From: Rhizobium sp. Q54
GTDB taxonomy: Bacteria; Bacteroidota; Bacteroidia; Flavobacteriales; Flavobacteriaceae
DNA length: 45,519 bases
Direction: 5' to 3'
Assembly (NCBI GenBank): GCA_943328505.2
Contig: CALQAH020000014.1
Coordinates: 1 to 45,519 of the forward strand
The notes under the pieces are model-generated. The model was given only the letters and a program-made list of their open reading frames with translations, was not told where the DNA came from and made no database searches. Positions 1 to 8,492 of this stretch are shown here, one piece after another; position 1 is the stretch's first letter; each line of letters opens with the position of its first letter. A program made the position numbers and the translations under genes.

Positions 1-1087
1 ATCCAATTTCTAGCTCAGCTACTGGTTTTCCAGATAAAAATTTTTCTAATTTTTCAACCTCTTTATAGGAATAATAGGCCATGCAATGTCCTTCTCCTCC
101 GTCACGACCACCGCGACCTGTTTCTTGATAATAACTTTCTAATGATTTTGGAATATCATGATGAATTACAAAACGCACATCTGGTTTATCAATTCCCATC
201 CCGAAGGCAATAGTTGCCACTACAACCTCTACATCTTCCATCAAAAACATGTCTTGATGTCTCGCTCTAGTTTTGGCATCTAAACCTGCATGATATGGAA
301 CTGCGGAAATACCATTAACTTGTAAAACACCTGCTATTTCTTCAACTTTTTTGCGACTTAAGCAATAAATTATTCCTGATTTACCTTTATTATGCTTGAT
401 AAATCGAATAATATCGGCTTCAATATTTTTTGTTTTAGTACGTACTTCGTAAAATAAATTAGGTCTGTTGAACGACGCTTTAAACGTTTTAGCATCGGAC
501 ATATCTAAGTTTTTAAGAATATCTTCTTGTACTTTTGGTGTTGCTGTAGCTGTTAGTCCAATAACTGGAACATCACCTATTAATTTAATAATGCTTTTAA
601 GGTTTCTATATTCTGGTCGGAAATCGTGTCCCCATTCTGAAATACAATGTGCTTCGTCAATTGCAACAAAAGAAATTGGTACACTTTGAAGAAACTCAAC
701 ATATTCTTCTTTGGTTAATGATTCTGGCGCCACATATAATAATTTGGTAATTCCAGAGGTAATGTCTTTTTTAACTTGGGTAATTTCTGTTTTTGTTAAA
801 GAAGAATTTAATACGTGTGCAATGCCGTACTCTGAAGATAAACTTCGAATAGCATCCACTTGGTTTTTCATTAAAGCAATTAATGGGGAAACTACAATAG
901 CTGTACCTTCTTGAACTAATGCTGGCAATTGATAACATAATGATTTTCCCCCACCAGTGGGCATAATCACGAATGTATTTACTTTATTGAGAATACTTTT
1001 TATAACTTCTTCCTGCAGGCCTTTAAATTGGTTAAAACCAAAATATTTTTTTAATTCTTTGTGTATGTCAATTTCGTTTGAATTCAT
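1..1087 (-). CDS. recQ: ATP-dependent DNA helicase RecQ (partial, C-terminus off the left edge)
   Basis: Superfamily 2 3'-5' DNA helicase acting in recombination and repair. About 362 N-terminal residues are visible. They include Walker A (MPTGGGKS, residues 42-49), the DEAH-box region with the RecQ-typical aromatic loop (IDEAHCISEWGHDFRPEY) and the motif VI stretch QETGRGGRDG close to the left edge, in the usual order. The ATG at 1087-1085 gives the expected MNSNEIDIHKELKKYFGF start. The gene diverges from kpsF; a candidate promoter lies at 1125-1155. The zinc-binding and HRDC parts would lie beyond position 1 and cannot be judged. The family assignment is secure from the motifs. Confidence 0.95.
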   Translation of the reverse strand, partial: MNSNEIDIHKELKKYFGFNQFKGLQEEVIKSILNKVNTFVIMPTGGGKSLCYQLPALVQEGTAIVVSPLIALMKNQVDAIRSLSSEYGIAHVLNSSLTKTEITQVKKDITSGITKLLYVAPESLTKEEYVEFLQSVPISFVAIDEAHCISEWGHDFRPEYRNLKSIIKLIGDVPVIGLTATATPKVQEDILKNLDMSDAKTFKASFNRPNLFYEVRTKTKNIEADIIRFIKHNKGKSGIIYCLSRKKVEEIAGVLQVNGISAVPYHAGLDAKTRARHQDMFLMEDVEVVVATIAFGMGIDKPDVRFVIHHDIPKSLESYYQETGRGGRDGGEGHCMAYYSYKEVEKLEKFLSGKPVAELEIG

Positions 1088-1089
1088 TC

Positions 1090-1117
1090 TTTGTTAATAG
1101 TATTTTGTATAAATTTG
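1090..1117 (+). promoter_or_regulatory. Candidate kpsF-tatC promoter
   Basis: TTTG at 1090-1093 and a perfect TAnnTTTG box (TAAATTTG) at 1110-1117, separated by 16 nt, one less than the commonly quoted 17-23 nt. Transcription would start near 1124. That is downstream of the ATG at 1078 and upstream of the TTG at 1174, which supports the TTG as the true kpsF start. Confidence 0.5.
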
Positions 1118-1124
1118 CAACACA

Positions 1125-1155
1125 TAAAGATACAACTTTCTTTTATACTTACAAA
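1125..1155 (-). promoter_or_regulatory. Candidate recQ promoter
   Basis: On the minus strand, TTTG (1155-1152) is followed after 19 nt by TATCTTTA (1132-1125), which matches 7 of 8 positions of the Bacteroidetes -7 box TAnnTTTG. The expected transcript start is about 30 nt upstream of the recQ ATG. The box overlaps the transcript-start zone of the divergent kpsF promoter. Confidence 0.45.
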
Positions 1156-1173
1156 TTTTATAACAATTCTATT

Positions 1174-2139
1174 TTGATTACTAAAGAAAATATTTTGGCT
1201 TCAGCAAAAAAGACTATTCTTTCTGAAAGTGAAGCTATTGCAAAACTGGTTGATTTTTTAGACGATAATTTTACAAATACTGTTGAAATTATTTATCAAT
1301 CAAAAGGGAGGTTAGTGGTAACAGGTATTGGTAAAAGTGCCATTATTGCACAAAAAATTGTGGCAACTTTAAATTCAACTGGAACACCTTCATTATTCCT
1401 TCATGCCTCGGAAGCCATTCATGGTGATTTAGGGATGGTACAACCTGGAGATGTTATTATTTGTATTTCAAAAAGTGGGAATAGTCCTGAAATCAAAGTT
1501 TTGGTTCCTTTGTTAAAACGATTCGGAAACAAATTAATTGCAATTACCGGAAATGTAACTTCTTTTTTAGGCAAAGAAGCTGATTATACTTTAAATACTT
1601 ATGTAGCAACAGAAGCTTGTCCAATTAATTTAGCCCCAACTAATAGCACAACAGCTCAATTAGTTATAGGTGATGCTATTGCAGTTTGCTTAATGGAAAT
1701 GCGAGATTTTAAAGCAGAAGATTTTGCAAAATACCATCCTGGTGGTGCATTGGGTAAAAAATTATTACTACGTGTTGGCGATATGCTGGATAGCACTCAC
1801 AAACCAATTGTTGCACCTAATTCAAGCATTAAAACTGTTATTGTAGAAATATCCGAAAAAAGGTTGGGTGTAACTGCAGTAGTTGAAGACAATAAAGTAA
1901 TTGGCATTATTACAGATGGAGATATCCGAAGAATGTTAAACATATCCGATACCATTTCAGGATTAACAGCCATTGATATTATGACTAAAAATCCAAAAAT
2001 GATTCAATCTACTGATATGGTTAGTGATGCATTGAATATTTTGGAAGATTTTTCAATAACTCAGTTGGTAGTTGTTGATGATGGGGACTATAAAGGTGTA
2101 ATTCATTTACATGATATTCTAAAAGAAGGAATTGTATAA
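1174..2139 (+). CDS. kpsF: KpsF/GutQ family arabinose-5-phosphate isomerase
   Basis: Interconverts D-ribulose 5-phosphate and D-arabinose 5-phosphate, the first step towards Kdo for LPS. It has an N-terminal SIS sugar-isomerase domain (VVTGIGKSA, then ISKSGNSPE) and two C-terminal CBS domains (GIITDGDIRR and the GVIHLHDIL end). The frame is open from an ATG at 1078, but that start would overlap recQ and precede the likely promoter. A TTG at 1174 gives 321 residues beginning (M)ITKENILASAKK, the usual family length, so I chose it. The TAA overlaps the tatC ATG by one base (TAATG), suggesting coupled translation. The function is confident; the start is an inference. Confidence 0.9.
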   Translation: MITKENILASAKKTILSESEAIAKLVDFLDDNFTNTVEIIYQSKGRLVVTGIGKSAIIAQKIVATLNSTGTPSLFLHASEAIHGDLGMVQPGDVIICISKSGNSPEIKVLVPLLKRFGNKLIAITGNVTSFLGKEADYTLNTYVATEACPINLAPTNSTTAQLVIGDAIAVCLMEMRDFKAEDFAKYHPGGALGKKLLLRVGDMLDSTHKPIVAPNSSIKTVIVEISEKRLGVTAVVEDNKVIGIITDGDIRRMLNISDTISGLTAIDIMTKNPKMIQSTDMVSDALNILEDFSITQLVVVDDGDYKGVIHLHDILKEGIV

Positions 2140-2957
2140 TGAGTAAAAAAAGTCTTGGCGAAATGTCATTTTTGGATCATCTTGAAGAATTACGATGGTT
2201 ACTTGTTAGAAGTTCCGTAGCAATAATCATTATGGCTTTGGCAACTTATTTTGTAAGTGATTATATTTTTGATGTCATAATTTTTGGCCCTACAAACCCC
2301 AACTTTATAACTTACCGTTTCTTTTGCGATGCCTCTCATTATTTAGGATTTGCTGATAGCATTTGCATCACGGAATTGCCATTTACAATACAAAACACCT
2401 CCATGGAAGGTCAAGTAAACATGTTTGTCTGGACATGTATTACTGCTGGATTCATCCTTGCTTTTCCTTATATTTTATGGGAATTATGGAAATTTATTAG
2501 TCCTGCTTTGTATGAAAAAGAAAAGAAAAATGCCAAAGTTTTCATATTTGTAGCTTCTATACTTTTCTTTCTTGGCGTGTTATTTGGCTATTTTGTAATT
2601 GTTCCAATGTCTATAAATTTTGTAGCAACATTCTCCGTAAGTAGCGTGGTTAAAAATGAATTCAATCTTGACTCTTATATTGGAATGATTAAAACTTCGG
2701 TTATAGCAGCAGGATTATTTTTTGAATTGCCGATTGTCATTTATTTTTTAACCAAACTGGGTTTAGTAACGCCAAGTTTTTTAAGAAAATATAGAAAATA
2801 CGCTATTGTTATCGTTCTAATTGTAGCAGCTATTGTTACGCCACCCGATGTAGTTAGTCAAATTACAGTTGCAATACCAATGCTATTAATTTATGAGGCA
2901 AGTATCTTTATATCGGTATTTGTTATGAAAAAAAATAAAGAAAAAGAAAATGGCTGA
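2139..2957 (+). CDS. tatC: Sec-independent protein translocase subunit TatC
   Basis: Multi-spanning core of the Tat system, which recognises twin-arginine signal peptides. The 272-residue protein begins with the TatC signature (MSFLDHLEELRW) and has about six membrane segments, including the conserved FPYILWELWKFISPALYEKEKK region after the first periplasmic loop and the P-rich IVTPPDVVSQ region near the end. The first periplasmic loop (about residues 45-90) is long and contains two Cys (FFCDASHYLGF, SICITE), unlike the short E. coli loop. No tatA/tatB is adjacent. Translationally coupled to kpsF upstream and overlapping the next gene by 8 nt. Confidence 0.95.
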   Translation: MSKKSLGEMSFLDHLEELRWLLVRSSVAIIIMALATYFVSDYIFDVIIFGPTNPNFITYRFFCDASHYLGFADSICITELPFTIQNTSMEGQVNMFVWTCITAGFILAFPYILWELWKFISPALYEKEKKNAKVFIFVASILFFLGVLFGYFVIVPMSINFVATFSVSSVVKNEFNLDSYIGMIKTSVIAAGLFFELPIVIYFLTKLGLVTPSFLRKYRKYAIVIVLIVAAIVTPPDVVSQITVAIPMLLIYEASIFISVFVMKKNKEKENG

Positions 2958-3294
2958 TTTAGTAAAAGAATTTAACGACTACCGTTCTAAAATGAACGAG
3001 AAATTGTTGGCCGACAACAATAAAATTGTAAAAAGAATTTTCAATTTAGACACCAATGCCTATGCAGAAGGCGCTTTAGATGTTAAGACTAAAGAACTTT
3101 TAGGGCTTGTAGCTTCGGCAGTTTTGCGGTGTGACGATTGCATTAAATATCATTTAGAAACCAGTTATAAAATTGGGGTTACTAAAGAAGAAATGATGGA
3201 AACAATGGGAATTGCCACTTTAGTAGGTGGAACCATAGTAATTCCTCATTTAAGAAGAGCTTACGAGTTTTGGGAAGCACTTGAAAATAATTAA
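2950..3294 (+). CDS. Carboxymuconolactone decarboxylase / AhpD-like protein
   Basis: Small (114 aa) all-helical CMD/AhpD-fold protein. The redox-type CxxC motif followed by His is present (RCDDCIKYH, about residues 59-67). That favours an AhpD-like peroxidase or thiol-disulfide role over true decarboxylase activity. Its ATG lies inside the end of tatC (8 nt overlap), so it is the third gene of a kpsF-tatC operon. No substrate can be assigned from sequence. Confidence 0.85.
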   Translation: MADLVKEFNDYRSKMNEKLLADNNKIVKRIFNLDTNAYAEGALDVKTKELLGLVASAVLRCDDCIKYHLETSYKIGVTKEEMMETMGIATLVGGTIVIPHLRRAYEFWEALENN

Positions 3295-3315
3295 CAATTA
3301 ATAATTGGTTAAAGT

Positions 3316-3348
3316 TTTGAAACATTTGTTCTATAATTCGTTAATTTG
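3316..3348 (+). promoter_or_regulatory. Candidate lptB promoter
   Basis: TTTG at 3316-3319, a 21-nt spacer and TTAATTTG at 3341-3348 (7 of 8 matches to TAnnTTTG). The predicted transcript start is about 35 nt upstream of the lptB ATG. The spacing is right but the -7 box is imperfect. Confidence 0.35.
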
Positions 3349-3349
3349 T

Positions 3350-3383
3350 CGAATAACCAAATACTCAAACAACCGAATAACCA
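3350..3383. repeat. Short direct repeat upstream of lptB
   Basis: CGAATAACCA occurs at 3350-3359 and again at 3374-3383, 24 nt apart (about two helical turns), between the candidate promoter and the lptB ATG. It could be an operator, part of the leader, or a leftover of a small intergenic repeat; the sequence alone does not decide. Confidence 0.4.
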
Positions 3384-3389
3384 TATAGA

Positions 3390-4130
3390 ATGAAATTAAG
3401 AGCCGAAAATTTAGTAAAAACTTATAAAGGTAGAAGTGTTGTAAAAGGGATTTCTGTTGAAGTAAATCAAGGAGAAATTGTTGGATTATTAGGTCCAAAT
3501 GGCGCTGGAAAAACTACTTCATTTTATATGATTGTTGGATTAGTTAAGCCCAATTCTGGGAAAATATACCTAGACGATATGGATATAACCGATTTTCCAA
3601 TGTACAAAAGAGCCCAAAACGGAATTGGTTATTTAGCACAAGAAGCCTCTGTTTTCAGAAAGTTGAGTATTGAAGATAATATTTTAAGTGTTTTACAATT
3701 AACCAAAAAATCAAAGGAAGAGCAAATAGCAAAAATGGAAAGTTTAATTGCAGAATTTGGATTGGAACATATCCGAACCAATAGAGGCGATTTACTTTCT
3801 GGTGGTGAAAGACGGCGCACTGAAATTGCACGAGCCTTGGCAACTGACCCAAAATTTATCCTATTAGACGAACCATTTGCAGGAGTTGATCCTGTTGCAG
3901 TAGAAGACATACAACGAATTGTAGCACAATTAAAAAACAAAAACATCGGTATTCTAATTACTGATCACAATGTTCAAGAAACTTTAGCCATTACCGATAA
4001 AACGTATTTGATGTTTGAAGGTGGTATTCTTAAAGCGGGAATACCCGAAGAACTTGTTGAAGATGAAATGGTACGACGCGTTTACCTTGGTCAAAACTTT
4101 GAATTGAGAAAAAAGAAATTAGAATTTTAA
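3390..4130 (+). CDS. lptB: LPS export ABC transporter ATP-binding protein LptB
   Basis: Cytoplasmic ATPase of the LptB2FG complex that extracts LPS from the inner membrane. Visible motifs are Walker A (GPNGAGKT, residues 35-42), the signature LSGGERRRTEIARAL and Walker B with D-loop (FILLDEPFAGVDP). The 246-residue length and the characteristic QEASVFRKLSIEDNI Q-loop region match LptB rather than a generic ABC ATPase. The last 12 nt overlap the 3' end of the convergent crtYcd gene on the minus strand, so there is no room for a terminator between them. Confidence 0.93.
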   Translation: MKLRAENLVKTYKGRSVVKGISVEVNQGEIVGLLGPNGAGKTTSFYMIVGLVKPNSGKIYLDDMDITDFPMYKRAQNGIGYLAQEASVFRKLSIEDNILSVLQLTKKSKEEQIAKMESLIAEFGLEHIRTNRGDLLSGGERRRTEIARALATDPKFILLDEPFAGVDPVAVEDIQRIVAQLKNKNIGILITDHNVQETLAITDKTYLMFEGGILKAGIPEELVEDEMVRRVYLGQNFELRKKKLEF

Positions 4131-4811
4131 CGAATCTTTTTTATTCAAAAATTCATAAATCTCAGTTATAGAAGCAATCAATAAAAATCCATAAAAAATA
4201 TCTTCAAAAGGTATTGTTCCCATTCTGATTCCTAAATTCTCATTATTGTTGTACCAAACAACTGGTTCAGCAATAAAACTTCCGGTTAGAATTCCATTCA
4301 CAATAAAGAAAAAAACTAAAGTAAAACAATATGAAAAATAGATTCTTGAAAAGTCTCTTTTTTTCAAATAACTGTACCCTAAAAAAAGTGCAGTAAATAG
4401 AAAAGTGACCGAAGTATATAATCTGTTGTAGAAAACTAAGCCAGTTATCAAAAGGGATAGTATCAAAAATAGGGTTATTAAACTATGGAATTTCTCAAAA
4501 GGGTTTTTCTTTACTAGATAATTTAGCGCAAAATAAACAAACACACTTGAGTAAGGAATACAAAAGAAAAATAGCACTTCTTCAATTGGAATGTTGAAGA
4601 TTTTTAAACCTATAAGATATCGATCATTGAAACCCCAAACACCAATATGAGTAAACAAAATATCCCAAACAATAAAGAAAAACGCAACGATAAAATTGGC
4701 AAAAAAGAAATGTTTCCAGTTTTTATAAAAGGGATGTTTTGGATAAAAACTAGCAACAAAAGGAACGATAATACTCGCTGTATTAATAGTTAAATAAAGG
4801 TATTTATCCAT
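4119..4811 (-). CDS. crtYcd: Lycopene beta-cyclase, CrtYcd-type
   Basis: Converts lycopene to beta-carotene at the membrane. The 230-residue, roughly seven-helix protein carries two tandem copies of the heterodimeric-cyclase signature: NIPIEEVLFFFCIPY in the first half and TIPFEDIFYGFLL in the second. This marks it as a fused CrtYc+CrtYd cyclase, not the FAD-binding CrtY of proteobacteria. It is the last gene of the carotenoid operon, overlaps crtZ by one base, and its 3' end overlaps lptB by 12 nt. Confidence 0.88.
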   Translation of the reverse strand: MDKYLYLTINTASIIVPFVASFYPKHPFYKNWKHFFFANFIVAFFFIVWDILFTHIGVWGFNDRYLIGLKIFNIPIEEVLFFFCIPYSSVFVYFALNYLVKKNPFEKFHSLITLFLILSLLITGLVFYNRLYTSVTFLFTALFLGYSYLKKRDFSRIYFSYCFTLVFFFIVNGILTGSFIAEPVVWYNNNENLGIRMGTIPFEDIFYGFLLIASITEIYEFLNKKDSLKF

Positions 4812-5260
4812 TATTTAGAAAAGTATTTTTTGGGAACATTCAACATCCCAAAACATTCACCTTTTTCCTTTCCTAGATGTTTGTGATGAATTTTATGCGC
4901 TTTTCGCAGACCTTTAAAATATTTAATATCTGTTCGGCTAAACCACTTAATTCGTTGGTGAATTAAAATATCATGAACAAAGAAATAAGCTAAGCCATAA
5001 AATAAAATTCCTAATCCAATAAAAAACAAGTAATTTAATTGTGTATTAATACCACAATAAAAAAGCAAAATACTAGGCGCCGCAAATATCACAAAAAAGG
5101 CATCGTTTTTTTCAAAAATGTTTTGGTATTTTGGCTGATGATGGTCTTTATGCAAATACCACAAAAAACCGTGCATAATATATTTATGTGTTAGCCATGT
5201 TATCATTTCCATTACTAAAAAAGTAACAATAGTAGTGACAATAAAAATTAAAATTTCCAT
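4811..5260 (-). CDS. crtZ: Beta-carotene hydroxylase
   Basis: Membrane di-iron hydroxylase of the fatty-acid-hydroxylase superfamily that converts beta-carotene to zeaxanthin. The His boxes are all visible: HKYIMH, LHKDHH, FVHDILIHQR and KAHKIHHKH. The 149-residue length and about four membrane helices are typical of short CrtZ. It overlaps its neighbours on both sides by one base (start on the crtB stop, stop on the crtYcd start), which indicates tight translational coupling. Confidence 0.92.
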   Translation of the reverse strand: MEILIFIVTTIVTFLVMEMITWLTHKYIMHGFLWYLHKDHHQPKYQNIFEKNDAFFVIFAAPSILLFYCGINTQLNYLFFIGLGILFYGLAYFFVHDILIHQRIKWFSRTDIKYFKGLRKAHKIHHKHLGKEKGECFGMLNVPKKYFSK

Positions 5261-6099
5261 TATAAAATAGCATTAAATTGATACCTCAAATACGATTTCC
5301 CAATTATAAAAAGTTTGGTAAAATCATCAACACGTATTCTGGTATTTAAAATTTCTTCCGGTTGGGTTTTACTAATCTTTTTTAATAAGCTCTTATAATA
5401 TTTATAAGCAGTATACACACCGAATTTTGCTTCACTTGGTAAGTTTTTTATTCCAATCAACGCCATTTCAAAATCGGCTTCAATTTCTTTAATAATCGTA
5501 TTCTTTTCTTCATTGGATAAAGTTACTAAATTTACATTAGGAAAATATATTCTTCCTAAAGTTTCATAATCATGTTTCAAATCTCTTAAAAAATTTACTT
5601 TTTGAAAAGCTGAACCTAATTTCATTGCGCTATCTTTTAATTGATTATAGCGTTCTTTATCTCCTTTTACGAAAACTTTTAAGCACATAAGTCCTACAAC
5701 ATCCGCGGAACCAAAAATGTACTCTTCATATTCTTTTTTAGTAAGATATTCTTTTTTATTCAAATCCATTCGCATACTTTTTAGAAATGGAATAACCAAT
5801 TCCATCATATCAAATCTGTGAACAACATCTTGAAATGCATTTAAAATTGGATTAATACTAATCTTTCGATCGTAGGCTTTATGAAATTCTGTTTCAAATT
5901 CCATCAAAAGTTGCGCTTGATCATATCCGTCAAAACTGTCAACTATTTCATCTGCACAACGCACAAATCCATATACAGCATAAATGTCATTTTGGATTTT
6001 TGGAGATAGCATTTTAATGGCTAACGAAAAAGAAGTACTATAATTAATAGTAATTCTTTTGCTGCAATCTATGGATGATTTATCAAATAAACTTTTCAT
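5260..6099 (-). CDS. crtB: Phytoene synthase
   Basis: Condenses two geranylgeranyl diphosphates to phytoene. The two Asp-rich Mg-diphosphate binding motifs are present: CADEIVDSFD near residue 50 and FLRDLKHDYETLGR near residue 170, the latter followed by the typical IYFP. The 279-residue length is normal for flavobacterial CrtB. The ATG overlaps the end of crtI by 4 nt (ATGA type). Confidence 0.93.
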   Translation of the reverse strand: MKSLFDKSSIDCSKRITINYSTSFSLAIKMLSPKIQNDIYAVYGFVRCADEIVDSFDGYDQAQLLMEFETEFHKAYDRKISINPILNAFQDVVHRFDMMELVIPFLKSMRMDLNKKEYLTKKEYEEYIFGSADVVGLMCLKVFVKGDKERYNQLKDSAMKLGSAFQKVNFLRDLKHDYETLGRIYFPNVNLVTLSNEEKNTIIKEIEADFEMALIGIKNLPSEAKFGVYTAYKYYKSLLKKISKTQPEEILNTRIRVDDFTKLFIIGKSYLRYQFNAIL

Positions 6100-7556
6100 A
6101 ACTTAAAATCTTTTATTATTCTTTCACTAGCAATTTTTCCCGAAATTAATGAAGGCGGAACACCTGGTCCAGGAACGGTAAGCTGTCCTGTGAAATATAG
6201 ATTTGATACTTTTTTACTTTTAATTTTTGGTCTCAAAAAAGCAGTTTGCATAATTGTATTAGCCATTCCATAAGCATTGCCTTTATAGGAATTATATTCT
6301 TTAACAAAATCTTTGACACAAAATGATTCCTTAAAAATTATACTATCTCTAACATTTTGATTGGTGATTTTTTCAAATCTTTCTATAATCTTATTAAAAT
6401 AAATAGCTCTTAATTCATCGGTATCCTCAATTCCTGGCGCGATTGGTATTAGAAAAAAACCATTTTCGCAACCCTCAGGAGCTAAGTTTTTTCCGGTAAC
6501 CGATGTGAAATTAGCGTAAAATAGAGGCTCCGTTGGCCATTTTGGATTATCGTATATTTCGGATGCATGCAATTCAAAATCGACATCAAAAAACAAATTA
6601 TGGTGCGCTACATTTTTTAATTTTTTATCAAAACCAACGTAAAACAATAATGACGATGGCGCAAAAGTTTTTTGTTCCCAATATTTTTCAGAATATTGTC
6701 TGAATTTTGGTTCTAAAAGTGTTTCTGAGTGATGGTAATCTGCACCCGATAAAACGATATCAGCATTGATATTCTTACCCTCTATAACAATACCAACAGC
6801 TTTTTCATTTTCAACAATTATTTTTTCAACGGAAGCGTTTGTATGTATAATTACACCAAGTTGTTCCGCTAACTTCTTCATAGCTAGAATTACTTGATAC
6901 ATTCCACCTGTTGGTTGCCATGTTCCCAGACCAAAGTCGGCATAATTCATAAAACTATAAAAAGAAGGTGTGTCAGAAGGCTTTGCGCCAAGAAAAAGAA
7001 CAGGAAATTCAAGTACTTGAATCAGACGTTTGTTTTTAAATTTCTTTCTAACGTCACGACTTATATTAGAAAAAAATTGATGAACCCGCTTTGTAGTTTC
7101 AATTGTTACTAATTCAAGAATACTTTCGCCTGGACGATAAACCAGATCTTTTATTGCAATATCATAATTTGCTTGCGCTTCTTTCATAAAAGAGGCTAAT
7201 TTTTGACCACTACCCGCTTCTATTGATTCAAAAGTGTCTATAATTTCTGGTAAATTATCAGAAATTGTAATGAAATCATCAACACCAAAAAACACTTTAT
7301 AAGCTGGAGATAATTTTGTAAGTTCGTAATAATCGGATGGTTTTTTATTGAAATCTTCAAAGAATTTTTCAAAAACATCGGGCATCCAATACCATGAAGG
7401 ACCAATATCGAAAGTAAAACCATCACGAATAAGTTGACGAGCTCTTCCTCCAACTGTGCTGTTTTTTTCATAAATAGCAACCTCAAAGCCTGATTTCGCT
7501 AAGTAGCACGAAGCTGCTAAAGATGAAAAACCAGAACCAATTATTACTACTTTCAT
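6096..7556 (-). CDS. crtI: Phytoene desaturase
   Basis: FAD-dependent desaturase converting phytoene to lycopene. The N-terminus is a dinucleotide-binding fold (VVIIGSGFSSLAAS, then the acidic YEKNSTVGGRAR), and the C-terminus has the CrtI signature LYFTGQLTVPGPGVPPSLISG. The 486-residue length is usual. It is the first gene of crtI-crtB-crtZ-crtYcd, so one promoter upstream should drive the whole pigment pathway. Confidence 0.94.
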   Translation of the reverse strand: MKVVIIGSGFSSLAASCYLAKSGFEVAIYEKNSTVGGRARQLIRDGFTFDIGPSWYWMPDVFEKFFEDFNKKPSDYYELTKLSPAYKVFFGVDDFITISDNLPEIIDTFESIEAGSGQKLASFMKEAQANYDIAIKDLVYRPGESILELVTIETTKRVHQFFSNISRDVRKKFKNKRLIQVLEFPVLFLGAKPSDTPSFYSFMNYADFGLGTWQPTGGMYQVILAMKKLAEQLGVIIHTNASVEKIIVENEKAVGIVIEGKNINADIVLSGADYHHSETLLEPKFRQYSEKYWEQKTFAPSSLLFYVGFDKKLKNVAHHNLFFDVDFELHASEIYDNPKWPTEPLFYANFTSVTGKNLAPEGCENGFFLIPIAPGIEDTDELRAIYFNKIIERFEKITNQNVRDSIIFKESFCVKDFVKEYNSYKGNAYGMANTIMQTAFLRPKIKSKKVSNLYFTGQLTVPGPGVPPSLISGKIASERIIKDFKL

Positions 7557-7599
7557 TACAATTATTTTTTTTGTTTAGCAAATGTACAATAAGTTTAAA

Positions 7600-7607
7600 C
7601 AAAAATA
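7600..7607 (-). promoter_or_regulatory. Candidate -7 box of the carotenoid operon
   Basis: TATTTTTG on the minus strand matches TAnnTTTG exactly, 44 nt upstream of the crtI ATG in the 139-nt gap to pssA. No clear TTG lies at the right distance upstream, so this is a partial promoter match only. Confidence 0.35.
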
Positions 7608-7695
7608 TTTAAATTTTCAAGAAAAAATTATCACTTTAAAAAGCTAAAAATAGTAAAATAAAAGGAAATGGGAATATTTGTTTAATTCAAATTTA

Positions 7696-8412
7696 TCACA
7701 CAACTTTTTTAGACAAAAAATTATTAATTACAGATAGTAAAACGTACAAAAGTATTATGATTGGCACTGCTAATATTTGGATGAAAATTAACATAACCAC
7801 TGCAATTGCAACAAAGATAATCTGCAACTTGTATTTGGTAAAACTGAAATCTTTAATTTTTAATGAAAATAAAGAAATTTCAGCATTCATAATATAGGCA
7901 CTTAACAAAGTTATAGCAATTAAAATCCAAGGATTTAAAAACAAATTAACATCTTGAAAATTGGGCGCAATTAAAGGTACGCTTACAATAAATAATGCAT
8001 TTGCTGGAGTTGGCAATCCAATAAAGGAATCAGATTGTCTTTCGTCAATATTAAATTTTGCCAAGCGATAACAAGCACCAAGAGTAATAATGAATCCCAA
8101 AAATGGAATTGCAATATGATACCATTCGAAAACCAAAAAAACTCTAGAATCCATTAACATTTGATACATCACATAACCTGGGACAACTCCACTAGTTACG
8201 ATATCTGCAAGTGAATCTAATTGAACTCCTAAAGGTCCAGCGACACCAAATTTACGAGCAAAAAAACCATCAAAAAAGTCAAAGAAAATACCAAGACAAA
8301 CAAAGAAAAAAGCCAGTTTAAAATCGGAATTGGAAACAAAAACCAGTGCTATACAGCCACAAAACAGATTTAACATCGTAAATAAATTAGGAATCTGCGC
8401 TTTTATATTCAT
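7696..8412 (-). CDS. pssA: CDP-diacylglycerol--serine O-phosphatidyltransferase
   Basis: Membrane CDP-alcohol phosphotransferase making phosphatidylserine, the precursor of phosphatidylethanolamine. The family motif DxxDGxxARxxxxxxxxGxxxDxxxD is complete (FDFFDGFFARKFG, then GVQLDSLAD), and about six to eight hydrophobic segments follow. The frame is open to an ATG at 8454, but the ATG at 8412 gives the familiar MNIKAQIPNLFTMLNLFCG start. A well-formed promoter (8443-8470) also lies between the two, so I use 8412 (238 aa). Confidence 0.9.
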   Translation of the reverse strand: MNIKAQIPNLFTMLNLFCGCIALVFVSNSDFKLAFFFVCLGIFFDFFDGFFARKFGVAGPLGVQLDSLADIVTSGVVPGYVMYQMLMDSRVFLVFEWYHIAIPFLGFIITLGACYRLAKFNIDERQSDSFIGLPTPANALFIVSVPLIAPNFQDVNLFLNPWILIAITLLSAYIMNAEISLFSLKIKDFSFTKYKLQIIFVAIAVVMLIFIQILAVPIIILLYVLLSVINNFLSKKVV

Positions 8413-8442
8413 TTGAAATTGTTTTGTATTTAATAAGAAACA

Positions 8443-8470
8443 CAAATTTAACACAATAAGTTAAAGACAA
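8443..8470 (-). promoter_or_regulatory. pssA promoter
   Basis: On the minus strand, TTG (8470-8468), a 17-nt spacer and a perfect TAnnTTTG box (TAAATTTG, 8450-8443). This falls within the Bacteroidetes sigma consensus spacing and sits 31 nt upstream of the chosen pssA ATG. Confidence 0.6.
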
Positions 8471-8492
8471 CTGCGTTTTTAAAAAGAGATTT

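Noticed and set aside
468..914. Two plus-strand ORFs within the first kilobase
   Set aside because: Antisense to recQ, which is well supported by helicase motifs.
8413..8492. Promoter for the PorV/PorQ-family gene
   Set aside because: No TAnnTTTG box on the plus strand in this gap; only the divergent pssA promoter is convincing.
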